Assembly: GCA_036504595.1 (NCBI GenBank)
Contig: DASXUX010000074.1
Location: 62,001-126,000, forward strand
DNA length: 64,000 nucleotides
Direction: 5' to 3'
Source: DASXUX01 sp036504595
GTDB lineage: Bacteria > Planctomycetota > SZUA-567 > H5-PLA8
In this document: piece by piece, positions 1 through 9,509 of the stretch
How positions within the stretch are numbered: position 1 is the first letter of the stretch
How the letters are laid out: every line of letters starts with the position of its first letter
Notes under the pieces: generated by a model
What the model was told of the DNA's origin: nothing
The model's input: only the letters and a program-made list of their open reading frames with translations
Database searches by the model: none
Position numbers and translations under genes: made by a program

Positions 1-1415
1 AGCGTCGGGTCGCCCATCAGGCAGACATGCGTGCCGCGCGCGCCGCTGTTTCCCTTCCAGTACAGGCCGTTGTTGTTTTGGCTGAGCTTCGCGCAGGCGC
101 CGATCGTCTCGCCCATCGCCATCGGGTGATAATACCATTGCGGCCGTCCGCCCCACGAACAGGTAAGAATGTAGCCCGCGGAAGCGAGCGGCGAGCGCAG
201 GAAGTTGTCGCCCTTGTCGAAGTCGCCGAAGTAGCTGCCGAAGAACATCGTGAACACGGTCTGCGGACTGTTGCTGGCCATGTCGCTGGTGCCGCCGACG
301 CCATAGCAGCTTGTCACCGTGCCCGCGCCACATCCATAGGACCAAAGATACGGCTGGGAGTTCACGGTATTGAAGTAATTGCCCGGCGAAACGGTCGTCA
401 CGTTCGACGCGCCGAACATCGGGGCAAAGTTGCGATAGCCGTCGGAGGCGAAGGCTTCGCCATTGAACGTGCCGAAGTTATCGAGCACTGCGCCGCGCCG
501 CTGGACGGAGAACTGGCACGTGCGGAAGCCGTGGTCCTTGCTCAGATACTGTTGGAGCAACTGCACATCCGTCTTCGAGAACGACGGCAGGTTGTACAAG
601 TCCACGCGGCCGACGCCGAGCGTCGCGTCGGCGGGGATATACGACTGGTCGTACTTTCCGTCGCCGGGAACGTTGTAGTTCTCGGAGAAAGAAGCGCCGC
701 TGTCATTTACGGTGGAGTCGGTCCACGAGCCGCTCATGGTGCCATAGAAAGTATCCGAGGCCCATGCGCCGACGTGCTGAGGCACATGACCGTCCCAGGC
801 GGTGTCGCCGGAGTACGGAACGGGAACATGGCCGAACAGGAACACGCACTTCACGTTGCCGGGGTCGGAATTGTAATCGCTGGTGATCAGACTCTTGATG
901 TCGGTGACTTTCGCGGTGCGGGAGACGTCGTGGCGCAGGACGGTCCAGCCATCGCCTTGAATATCCTGGACAAGTTGCGCCAACTGTGTCGCAAGGGGCG
1001 AACAGTACGTATTGTCTACTATAAGGACGATCTTGCCTCGGCTGTCCACCAGAGGCACTTGAATGCCGGCCGTGATGTAGCCGTAGCCGGTATAGCCCGC
1101 GCCGGTGTTCTTGACGATCTGGTACTCGTAGCATGAGCCGACGGAAACGTTGCTGTCCGTGTAGGTGGTGGACATTCCAAGGCCGGTGCCTGAACCCCAG
1201 CTCGTCGATCCCGGCGCCTTTCGATAGACGGTGAAGCCTGTGGCGTCCGCGCCGGCTGGCCAACTGAGTGTAATGGAAGGAGGAGAGACTTGTACCGTCG
1301 CGCTAACCTGCACTGCGTAGTCGGCACTCGTCGTTGCAAGCAGCGGCTCCGACACGGTCAACATGGCCAAGGCGATGGCAAAGACATAATATGCGCCACG
1401 GTTGATCGTTGGCAT
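1..1415 (-). CDS. Secreted C25 (gingipain-type) peptidase-like protein, 3'-truncated by window edge
   Basis: One frame stays open on the minus strand from an ATG at 1415 to the left edge (about 471 codons seen), preceded by a GAGAGGAG ribosome-binding site. The N-terminus is a signal peptide (MPTINRGAYYVFAIALAMLT), followed by a short fibronectin-III-like segment (SPPSITLSWPAGADATGFTV). The rest follows the order of C25 peptidases: a GKIVLIVDN strand, CVFLFGHVPVPY, LGVGRVDLYNLPSF (like the gingipain GRF segment), and GTHVCLMGDPTL, like the NLxGDPxL motif near the end of such domains. The places where the catalytic His and Cys are expected read YGCGAG and FFGSYFGDF, so the usual dyad looks absent. 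An enzymatically inactive surface or adhesin protein is possible. The family call is from motif resemblance only. Confidence 0.6.
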   Translation of the reverse strand, partial: MPTINRGAYYVFAIALAMLTVSEPLLATTSADYAVQVSATVQVSPPSITLSWPAGADATGFTVYRKAPGSTSWGSGTGLGMSTTYTDSNVSVGSCYEYQIVKNTGAGYTGYGYITAGIQVPLVDSRGKIVLIVDNTYCSPLATQLAQLVQDIQGDGWTVLRHDVSRTAKVTDIKSLITSDYNSDPGNVKCVFLFGHVPVPYSGDTAWDGHVPQHVGAWASDTFYGTMSGSWTDSTVNDSGASFSENYNVPGDGKYDQSYIPADATLGVGRVDLYNLPSFSKTDVQLLQQYLSKDHGFRTCQFSVQRRGAVLDNFGTFNGEAFASDGYRNFAPMFGASNVTTVSPGNYFNTVNSQPYLWSYGCGAGTVTSCYGVGGTSDMASNSPQTVFTMFFGSYFGDFDKGDNFLRSPLASAGYILTCSWGGRPQWYYHPMAMGETIGACAKLSQNNNGLYWKGNSGARGTHVCLMGDPT

Positions 1416-1812
1416 GCGCGGGCTCCTCTCGTTACGAGTTTTCTCAAAAGCCGGCAAACTTTCTCCGACGCCAAGTGCACTACTTCAGTATTCAGGGGAC
1501 TTGAGGACGTTACACGCTACTACACACAACGCAGTGACATTTCTTCAATTTGGCAACACACTTCTGTCGCACCTAGGAATATTTGCATATTGTGCTCGAT
1601 TGCTTACGATCTGAAAAGAAGAACACCGGAACTCACTTCCTTATTGAGCACGACAGGTTCTTCTCGTGGCGCGCTAATTTCCAACCCGGTAGACAGGCGG
1701 CGCTTCTATATCATCCACTCGAAATCACGGCTTGGCCTTTTGTTAGCTTTGTCCGCCACGTCAGCCGCTTGGCTGAAAGGAGTCGTCGGGTGAACCTGAG
1801 GGGCCGATACGT
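1416..1812. other. Divergent intergenic region between C25-like gene and MbtH gene
   Basis: About 400 bases, visibly richer in A+T than the flanking genes. It must hold the promoters of both divergent genes, but I see no convincing -35/-10 pair. The only clear structure is a hairpin at 1761-1776 (TCAGCC, loop GCTT, GGCTGA), about 37 bases before the MbtH start, which could lie in its leader. No supported gene. Confidence 0.4.
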
Positions 1813-2031
1813 ATGGACAATCAAGACACCGAAGATAATGCCCTCTACAAAGTCGTCATGAACGCGGAGGAGCAGTACTCCATCTGGCCGCAGAACCGGG
1901 AAACGCCTGGCGGTTGGCGTGAAGTGGGAAAGATCGGCGATAAGAAAGAGTGCCTCGCGTTTATCGGGATGGTGTGGACCGATATGCGCCCGCTTAGCCT
2001 GCGCAAGAAGCAGCCGGCCCCCAGCATGTGA
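1813..2031 (+). CDS. MbtH-like NRPS accessory protein
   Basis: A 72-residue protein with the MbtH family signature: NAEEQYSIWP at residues 17-26, the ETPGGW segment at 30-35 and WTDMRP at 55-60, including the conserved tryptophans. MbtH-like proteins bind NRPS adenylation domains and help their folding and amino-acid activation. The gene lies about 135 bases upstream of a two-module NRPS on the same strand, the usual arrangement, so it most likely serves that enzyme. The ATG at 1813 has GAGGGG about nine bases upstream. A later ATG at 1858 would remove the N-terminal strand and is less likely. Confidence 0.95.
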   Translation: MDNQDTEDNALYKVVMNAEEQYSIWPQNRETPGGWREVGKIGDKKECLAFIGMVWTDMRPLSLRKKQPAPSM

Positions 2032-2166
2032 GTTCGGCCGGTCGCTTAGGTGCTAACATGGAAATGGCGTCAAAAAGTGTTCAACAAATTCGTGTGTCTG
2101 CGGCACTTTTGGCCAGCCGAAGGGTAGTCGATTGCGCGTTTTTGCAGCGTGAATAGAAGGTTCTCT

Positions 2167-5100
2167 ATGAAGGAAGCGCTTCCTCTCCGCCTCGCAGCCC
2201 TGTCTCCGGAGCAGCGTAAAGCTCTGAAAGAACGCCTGTCACAACTTGCGGCGCTCGACCAAACGTTGCGGGTCGAAGGCAAAGAGGAGCACAGCCCTGC
2301 ATCCTCTGGCCAGGAGCGCCTGTGGATGCTGAGCCAGTTGGAGCCCGACAGCCCGGCCTACATCTATACCGCGGCGATTAAGCTCGAAGGCGTGCTGAAC
2401 GTGGACGCCCTGGAGCGGACGGTGCGCGAAATCACCCGCCGGCATGAAGTGCTGCGCACCGTTTTGAGCGTCGTCAATGATGAACTTCAACAGAAGGTCT
2501 TACCGCAGCCAAACGACGCTCTTCCGCTCATCGACCTGCATCCCTGTCCGGCGGACATGCGGCAGCAGGTCATCCAGTATCTGGTGGACGAGGAGTCGCG
2601 CAAGGCGTTCGACCTGGCGCATTCATGGCCCGTACGACTTCAGCTTATCTGCCTGGATGAGAAAGAGCACGTGCTGCTGATAGCCATGCATCACATCGCT
2701 GCGGATGGTTGGTCGATGCGGGTGTTCTTGCGTGAGCTGGCGCTGATTTATCCCGCGCTGGCTGCGGGCAAATCCTCTCCTTTGCCCGAACTGCCGGTCC
2801 AATATTCGGATTTCGCGCGCTGGCAGCTCCGGGGGCGGCACGCAGCCGCGCTCGAAAAGCAGATCGCATTCTGGAAGGCGCAGTTGGAGGGCGCTCCGAG
2901 AGTTTTGGAACTACCCAGCGACCGGCCACGGCCGATAACCGCAAGTTATCATGGCGCACTGCATCGCTTCGCATTCTCCAAATCGCTGACGCAGGCGCTG
3001 AGGAATCTCAGCCAGCGTGAAGGCGCGACGCTGTTCATGACGCTGCTGGCGGCCTTCAACGTGCTGCTGCATCGCTACACGGGGCGGCGCGACATCCTCG
3101 TCGGGTCGCCCGTCGCCGGCCGCAACCGCTCCGAACTGGAAGGTCTGATCGGCTTCTTCTTGAACATGCTCGTGCTGCGGACGAAGCTCGATGGCGACCC
3201 AACCTTCCGTCAACTTCTGGCGCGCGTGCGGGAGACCGCCATCGGGGCCTATGCGCACCAGGAAGTGCCCTTTGAGCGGCTAGTGCAAGATCTGGGCATC
3301 GAACGCAGCACGGCATTGACACCGCTTTACCAGGTGATCTTCAGCTATGAGAACGCGCCGGTGGACGTGCCGGATGCGCCCGGCCTGGCAATCTCGCTGA
3401 TGGAAACGGATCGCGGCGGAACGGTGTGCGATCTGACGCTGCAAATGGCCAACATCGAACGCGGCATCACCGGTTTCATCGAATACCGTACGGACCTCTT
3501 CGATGCGGCGACCATTGCGCGCATGGAAGGACATCTGCGAACGCTGCTCGAAAGCATCGTGTCGCATCCGGATGAACCGGTTTCATCGCTGCCGATGCTG
3601 ACCTGTGCCGAGCGCGAACAGATTCTGACGAAATGGAACAGCACCCGCACGGAGTATCCGCGAGAGAAATGCATTCATCAGATTCTGGAGCAGAAAGCCG
3701 CGGAGAGCCCGAGCGCGACCGCCGTCGGTTTCGAGAACCAAAGCCTGACGTATCGCGAACTGAACGCGCGAGCGAACCGGCTCGCGCGACTCCTGCGCGC
3801 AAACGGCGTCGGGCCAGATGTGCTCGTCGGTGTGTGCATGGAGCGCTCGCTGGAAACCATCGTCGCGCTAGTCGCCGTTCTGAAAGCGGGCGGCGCTTTC
3901 GCCCCCCTGGACCCGGCTTATCCGCCGGAGCGTCTGGCGTTCATGTTGCGCGACACCGCGGCGCCCGTGCTGCTGACGCAGCGCAAGCTGGCCGGGCGGC
4001 TGCCTGAACATACCGCGAAAGTCATTTTTGCGGACGAGGAGCAGACCGCGAGTGCTGGAGATAGTGGCGCGGACCTGCCCTGTATTTCGGTGCCGGCAAA
4101 TCTGGCGTACGTGATGTACACGTCGGGTTCCACGGGCCGGCCAAAAGGCGTATGCATCCCGCACCAGGGCGTTGTGCGCCTGGTGGAGAATACGAATTTC
4201 GCGGACTTCGACGCGCAGCAAGTATTTCTGCTGCTGGCGCCGCTATCGTTCGATCTTTCGACACTGGAAATCTGGGGCCCGCTGCTGCACGGCGGCAAAC
4301 TGGTCGTGATGAGCCCCGGCACGCCGTCCCTGCACGAACTATCGGACGTATTGCGGCAGCAGAAAGTCACGACGCTGTGGCTGACCGCCGGGCTGTTCCA
4401 CCAGATGGTGGATGGATGCCCCGAGGGCCTAAGCGGCGTGCGGCAGCTTCTGGCCGGCGGAGACATTTTGTCGGTGCCGCACGTCCAGAAGACGATTGCG
4501 GCGCTCGGCAGAAATGTTTTGATCGACGGCTACGGGCCGACCGAAAACACGACCTTCACCACCTGCTATACGATGACGCGCCAGTCGCAGGTCGGCAGTT
4601 CGGTGCCCATCGGCAAGCCGATCGCGAATACGACCGTCTACATCCTCGACCGCAACATGCATCCGGTGCCGGTTGGAATTCCTGGCGAACTCTACACCGG
4701 CGGCGATGGCCTGGCGCGCGGTTATCTGAATCGCCCGGAACTGACGGCGTCCGTTTTTGTGCCCAATCCCTGGGGAAACGGGACGCGCTTGTACAAGACC
4801 GGCGACCTGGCGCGTTGGATGCCGGATGGCAATATCGAATTCTTCGGGCGCATCGACAATCAGGTGAAAATCCGCGGCCATCGCGTGGAGCTTGGAGAAA
4901 TCGAAGAGACGCTGGGGCGGCATCCGGATGTGGGTTCCTGCGTCGTTGTGGCTCGCGAGGACACCCCGGGCGACAAGCGGCTGGTGGCTTATCTCCAGGC
5001 CGCTGAAGGCAAAAAGATCGACGTTGATCAGGTGCGGAGTGCGCTTCAGACGAAATTGCCCGCGTACATGGTGCCCTCGGCCTTTGTGGTTCTCGATTCA

Positions 5101-8100
5101 CTGCCATTAAGTCCGAACGGCAAGGTGGACCGGCGCGCGCTGCCAGCTCCGCGGGTCGCGGCGGATGGCGGCACGCGAGCGGAGGCCACTCAGCCGCTGC
5201 ACGCGGCTCTGGCCAGAATCTGGGAGGAACTGCTTGGCGCGAAGGAGATCGGCATCCGCGACAGCTTCTTTAAGCTCGGCGGTCACTCGCTGCTGGCCAT
5301 CCGCTTGATCAACCGGATCGAACGCGAGCTTGGCGTGCGGCTGCCACTCAGCGCGATCTTCGCGACGGACACAGTGGAGGGACTTGCCTCGCTGATCCAG
5401 GAGCAGCATGCGCGAACGGAGACCCGCGCCGCGCCAACTCAGGCAAAGGTGGAACTCGCGCCTGCGCCGGACCGGCAGATCGCGCGCCGGAGGCAGCACC
5501 AGGTTCTCTCCTTTGCGCAGCAGGCGCTATGGTTCTTGGATCACCTGGAACCCGGGAACAGCTTCTACAACGTTCCTCTGGCGCTGCGAATCGACGGCGA
5601 TTTGAACACGGCCGCGCTTCAGCGCGTGTTGGATGAAATCGTAACGCGGCATGAAGCGCTGCGTACGAACTTCGCGGCGGAAAATGGCACTGGGATGCAG
5701 ATCGTTGGCGAACCGGCAGCGGTGCGGCTGGTAACGGCGGACCTCAGTTCGCTTCCCGTAGGCGAACGCGACGCGGCGCTGCAGCGGCGGCTGGCGAATG
5801 AAATCCGGCGGCCTTTCGACCTCTCGCAAGATGCGCTGCTGCGAGCCTTGCTGATTCGCGTTGGCGAGCGCGAGCACGTGCTGCTGCTGACGATGCACCA
5901 CATTGTCTGCGACGGCTGGTCGCTCGAAATCCTGCAGAAAGAAATGGCCGCGTTGTATGACGCCTTTGCAGCCGGGCGTCCCTCGCCTTTGCCGGAACTG
6001 CCGATTCGGTATGCGGATTTCGCCGCGTGGCAGCGCGATCACCTGAAAGGCGAGGTGCTGGAGCGCGAGCTTTCGTATTGGATGAAGCGGCTGGCCGGGC
6101 CGCTTCCGGTGCTCGATCTGCCTTCGTTTAAGCCTCGCCCGCCGGTGCAGACTTACAATGGCGCGGTGCAATCGATCGAGATTCCCGAGAGGTTGCTCGC
6201 GAAGTTGAAAGCAGTCGCTGAAGGCGCAAGCGCCACGCCCTTCATGCTTATGCTCGCCTGTTTCAAGGCGCTGCTGCACCGCTACACGGGCCAGCCGGAC
6301 CTGATCGTGGGTTCGCCGATTGCCGGACGCAATCAGAGCCAGACGGAAGGGCTGATCGGCCTCTTCGTGAATACGCTCGCATTGCGCACGGACGCGGGTG
6401 GCGATCCGGAGTTCCTGGAACTGCTCAAACGCGTGCGGCAGACGGTGCTGGAGGCCTTTGAGCACCAGGACGCGCCGCTGGAAGTGATTGTCGAGCGTTT
6501 GCAGCCGCCGCGCAGCCGTAACCGCACGCCGATCTTTCAGGTGATGTTCGCGATGACCGGCCACGCGCAGCACCTCCATGCGGCCGGAGCGATAACGTTG
6601 AGTCCGCAAGACGTGCCGTGGACATCGGCCAAGCACGATTTGACGATGTTCGTCGCCGAGAATGGCGCGCTGAAGGCATCCATCGAATACAACACGGATC
6701 TCTTCGATGCGCCCCACATCGGACGCATGCTGCTGCATTTTCGCAACCTGTTGGAAGGAGTCGCGGCCAATCCACAGCACCGGATCAGCGAACTGCCGCT
6801 GCTCGACAGCGCCGAAAAAGCGGAACTGGTGCAGGGCTGGAATCAGACACGAACAGAGTACGCTCGCGAGAAGTGCGTCCACCAGATCTTCGAAGAACAA
6901 TCCGCGCGCACCCCGCATGCGACTGCGCTCGTGTTTGGAGAACAGAGCCTCACGTACGGCGCACTGAATGTGCGCGCGAATCAGCTTGCGCGCTGCCTGC
7001 GTGAGCGCGGTATCGGCCCGGATGTCCTCGTGGCCGTGTGCATGGAACGCTCGATCGAGACGGTGGTCGCGCTGCTGGCAATCCTGAAGGCCGGCGGAGC
7101 CTTTGCGCCGCTGGACCCGGCTTATCCTCGCGAACGGCTGGCATTCATGCTCCTGGACACGCACGCGCCGGTGCTGCTGCTGCAATCCCGGCTGAAGGAA
7201 CGATTGCCGGCGCTGAAAGCGAACGTGATCTGTCTCGATGGCGACGGGTCTGCGTTTTCAACGCGAAGCGAAGCGAACCTGGAAAACGTTTCGTGCCCGG
7301 AGAATCTTGCATACGTGATGTACACGTCCGGATCGACGGGGCGGCCGAAGGGCGTCTGCGTGCCGCACCGGGCGGTCGTGCGACTCGTTCAAAAAAACAA
7401 TTTCGCGACGATGGGACCGGACGAAGCAAGCCTGTTGCTGGCGCCGACATCCTTCGATGCCTCGACCCTGGAGATCTGGGCTCCGCTGCTGAACGGCGGC
7501 CGGCTGGCAATCATGCCGCCGAGAACGCCGACCCTGCGGGAGCTCTCGACCGCGCTAACGAAGCATCGCATCACAATGCTCTGGCTGACCGCCGGGTTGT
7601 TCAACCAGATGGTGGACGGCGCGCCGGAAGGACTGCGGAACGTGCGGCAGGTGCTGACCGGCGGCGAGGCGCTCTCGCCCGCTCACGTCCGCAAAATGCT
7701 GGAAACCATCGGCAGCGGCCGCTTGATCAACGGTTACGGTCCGACCGAGAACACGACATTCACGTGCTGCTACGCGATGGCGCACGACACTCCCATCGGC
7801 CGTTCGGTCCCGATCGGGCGCCCCATTGCGAACACGCGCGTTTACGTTCTGGACCGCGCGATGAACCCGGTGCCCGTCGGCGTCACGGGGGAGCTTTATG
7901 CCGGCGGCGACGGTCTGTCCCGGGGCTATCTGAACCGGCCGGAACTGACGGCGGAGCGGTTCGTGCCGGATCCGTTTGAGCCGGGCGCGCGGCTGTACCG
8001 GACGGGCGACGTTGTGCGATATCTCCCCGACGGAAACATCGAGTTCATCGGCCGCAACGACGATCAGGTGAAGATTCGCGGGCATCGAATTGAGCCGGGC

Positions 8101-9507
8101 GAAGTGGAAGTGTTGCTCAGCCGGCACGCGGACATCGCGGAAGCCGTCGTGCTGGTGCGCGAAGACACTCCCGGGAACAAGCGGCTGGTGGCTTATGTGA
8201 AGCCGCGAAAGCCAATCACCGCGGAGGAGTTGCGGAAATTCCTGCGCGAGAAGTTGCCGGAGTACATGGTTCCGTCCGCGCTGGTGATCCTGGATTTCCT
8301 CCCGCTGAACGCCAACGGGAAGGTGGACCGCTCCGCGCTACCGGCTCCGGTTTGTGAAACAGCGCGGGAAGGGCCGGTGCAGCCGTGGCTGCCGCTCCAG
8401 GCGCAGATTCTGGCGATCTGGGAGGAGTTGCTGGGCGCGCAGTCCTTTGGCGTGCGGGATGATTTCTTCGAACTTGGCGGGCACTCGCTGCTGGCGTTGC
8501 AGATGATGGACCGCGTCGAACAGGCCTGTGGCCGGCGCGTGCCGCTCAACACGCTGTTTTCCGGTGCGACCGTCGAAAGTCTTTGCGCCGCGCTTTTGGC
8601 GCAGCAGAGTTCACAAGCAGAGGCGGAAGTGGTCGAAGTTCAGAGCGGCACGGGCGGGACGCCGTTCTTCTACCTGGATGGAGACTTTCAGAGCGGCGGA
8701 TTCTATTGCCGCGAGCTGGCACGGCAGCTTGGGCCGGACCACCCGTTCTATTCATTGCGGCCGTTTCAGGTGAAGTCGGGGATTCCAGCGATTGAGCAGA
8801 TGGCTGCGCACCGTCTGAAGTTGTTGCGCGAAATCGCTCCAAGCGGCCCCTACATCCTGGGCGGCTTCTGTGCCGATGCGATCGTGGCGTGGCAGATGGC
8901 TCAGATACTGTGGCAGGACGGCGAGCGTGTCGAACTGTTGGTGATGATCGATCCGCCGCCGCCGACAACCCTCGCGAGCTTGGCGCGATTATTCGTGGAG
9001 AAGGTTCCGCCGTTTTCTCGACGCGGCGTTAGCGAGCGGTTGCGGGAATTCAACAGCCTTGTGGGCCTGGCGTACAGGCTGGATGAACTGCGGCGCGGAG
9101 GTCTGCCCGCGTTTGGGCGAGCGGCCGGCCGGTTGGCTCGACGTGTGTTGCGACGGCGACGAGTCTCGCCTGAGACATCGGCGGCGCCGCCGTTGCACAG
9201 CAATGTCGATCAGATGAAGGCGATGTTTGAGGCTTACCACTGGGCGCTTTCGGGATACCGCCCGCCGGCGTACGATGGGAACGTTTGCGCGTTCTGGTCG
9301 GAAGAGGCTCGGCGAGAGACCCGAGCGCCGCAGCGCGCATGGCAAACGCTCGCGCCAAATCTGCAGGCGCACCTTGTGCCGGGAGAGCATCTGACGGTGA
9401 TCACGCGTCACGTGAGTATTCTGGCGCAGAGGATCAAGGAGGCTCTGGCTGGCCCCGGCGTGGTGCAGTCCCTTGTCACGGCGCGTGAACACGGAGCGGA
9501 AAGCTGA
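2167..9507 (+). CDS. Two-module non-ribosomal peptide synthetase (C-A-PCP-C-A-PCP-TE)
   Basis: About 2446 residues; ATG at 2167 with GAAGG six bases upstream (an in-frame GTG lies at 2149). Domains in order: C1 with HHIAADG at residue ~175; A1 with TSGSTGRPKG at ~652; PCP1 with LGGHSLL, Ser ~1041; C2 with HHIVCDG at ~1244; A2 with TSGSTGRPKG at ~1720; PCP2 with LGGHSLL, Ser ~2107; TE from ~2160. Aligning by eye with the GrsA phenylalanine domain gives specificity codes DLLWLGGTFK (A1) and DALWVGGTFK (A2). Both resemble the known valine code DAFWIGGTFK, so a Val-Val or similar aliphatic dipeptide is inferred. No epimerisation or methylation domain is visible. The TE nucleophile motif reads GGFCAD, Cys in place of the usual Ser (~2235). 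A leading C domain implies an acyl starter or an upstream donor not in this window. The stop precedes the PPTase start by two bases. Confidence 0.95.
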   Translation: MKEALPLRLAALSPEQRKALKERLSQLAALDQTLRVEGKEEHSPASSGQERLWMLSQLEPDSPAYIYTAAIKLEGVLNVDALERTVREITRRHEVLRTVLSVVNDELQQKVLPQPNDALPLIDLHPCPADMRQQVIQYLVDEESRKAFDLAHSWPVRLQLICLDEKEHVLLIAMHHIAADGWSMRVFLRELALIYPALAAGKSSPLPELPVQYSDFARWQLRGRHAAALEKQIAFWKAQLEGAPRVLELPSDRPRPITASYHGALHRFAFSKSLTQALRNLSQREGATLFMTLLAAFNVLLHRYTGRRDILVGSPVAGRNRSELEGLIGFFLNMLVLRTKLDGDPTFRQLLARVRETAIGAYAHQEVPFERLVQDLGIERSTALTPLYQVIFSYENAPVDVPDAPGLAISLMETDRGGTVCDLTLQMANIERGITGFIEYRTDLFDAATIARMEGHLRTLLESIVSHPDEPVSSLPMLTCAEREQILTKWNSTRTEYPREKCIHQILEQKAAESPSATAVGFENQSLTYRELNARANRLARLLRANGVGPDVLVGVCMERSLETIVALVAVLKAGGAFAPLDPAYPPERLAFMLRDTAAPVLLTQRKLAGRLPEHTAKVIFADEEQTASAGDSGADLPCISVPANLAYVMYTSGSTGRPKGVCIPHQGVVRLVENTNFADFDAQQVFLLLAPLSFDLSTLEIWGPLLHGGKLVVMSPGTPSLHELSDVLRQQKVTTLWLTAGLFHQMVDGCPEGLSGVRQLLAGGDILSVPHVQKTIAALGRNVLIDGYGPTENTTFTTCYTMTRQSQVGSSVPIGKPIANTTVYILDRNMHPVPVGIPGELYTGGDGLARGYLNRPELTASVFVPNPWGNGTRLYKTGDLARWMPDGNIEFFGRIDNQVKIRGHRVELGEIEETLGRHPDVGSCVVVAREDTPGDKRLVAYLQAAEGKKIDVDQVRSALQTKLPAYMVPSAFVVLDSLPLSPNGKVDRRALPAPRVAADGGTRAEATQPLHAALARIWEELLGAKEIGIRDSFFKLGGHSLLAIRLINRIERELGVRLPLSAIFATDTVEGLASLIQEQHARTETRAAPTQAKVELAPAPDRQIARRRQHQVLSFAQQALWFLDHLEPGNSFYNVPLALRIDGDLNTAALQRVLDEIVTRHEALRTNFAAENGTGMQIVGEPAAVRLVTADLSSLPVGERDAALQRRLANEIRRPFDLSQDALLRALLIRVGEREHVLLLTMHHIVCDGWSLEILQKEMAALYDAFAAGRPSPLPELPIRYADFAAWQRDHLKGEVLERELSYWMKRLAGPLPVLDLPSFKPRPPVQTYNGAVQSIEIPERLLAKLKAVAEGASATPFMLMLACFKALLHRYTGQPDLIVGSPIAGRNQSQTEGLIGLFVNTLALRTDAGGDPEFLELLKRVRQTVLEAFEHQDAPLEVIVERLQPPRSRNRTPIFQVMFAMTGHAQHLHAAGAITLSPQDVPWTSAKHDLTMFVAENGALKASIEYNTDLFDAPHIGRMLLHFRNLLEGVAANPQHRISELPLLDSAEKAELVQGWNQTRTEYAREKCVHQIFEEQSARTPHATALVFGEQSLTYGALNVRANQLARCLRERGIGPDVLVAVCMERSIETVVALLAILKAGGAFAPLDPAYPRERLAFMLLDTHAPVLLLQSRLKERLPALKANVICLDGDGSAFSTRSEANLENVSCPENLAYVMYTSGSTGRPKGVCVPHRAVVRLVQKNNFATMGPDEASLLLAPTSFDASTLEIWAPLLNGGRLAIMPPRTPTLRELSTALTKHRITMLWLTAGLFNQMVDGAPEGLRNVRQVLTGGEALSPAHVRKMLETIGSGRLINGYGPTENTTFTCCYAMAHDTPIGRSVPIGRPIANTRVYVLDRAMNPVPVGVTGELYAGGDGLSRGYLNRPELTAERFVPDPFEPGARLYRTGDVVRYLPDGNIEFIGRNDDQVKIRGHRIEPGEVEVLLSRHADIAEAVVLVREDTPGNKRLVAYVKPRKPITAEELRKFLREKLPEYMVPSALVILDFLPLNANGKVDRSALPAPVCETAREGPVQPWLPLQAQILAIWEELLGAQSFGVRDDFFELGGHSLLALQMMDRVEQACGRRVPLNTLFSGATVESLCAALLAQQSSQAEAEVVEVQSGTGGTPFFYLDGDFQSGGFYCRELARQLGPDHPFYSLRPFQVKSGIPAIEQMAAHRLKLLREIAPSGPYILGGFCADAIVAWQMAQILWQDGERVELLVMIDPPPPTTLASLARLFVEKVPPFSRRGVSERLREFNSLVGLAYRLDELRRGGLPAFGRAAGRLARRVLRRRRVSPETSAAPPLHSNVDQMKAMFEAYHWALSGYRPPAYDGNVCAFWSEEARRETRAPQRAWQTLAPNLQAHLVPGEHLTVITRHVSILAQRIKEALAGPGVVQSLVTAREHGAES

Positions 9508-9509
9508 CG

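Noticed and set aside
27..1136. Plus-strand open frame at the left end
   Set aside because: The minus strand here carries a coherent secreted protein with signal peptide and ribosome-binding site, so this is its shadow.
1761..1812. Riboswitch before the MbtH gene
   Set aside because: Only one short hairpin is present and no known riboswitch core could be matched by eye.
5527..7185. Long open frame antisense to the NRPS
   Set aside because: It is the mirror of a GC-rich coding frame, has no ribosome-binding site and no recognisable motif. The plus-strand NRPS explains the region.
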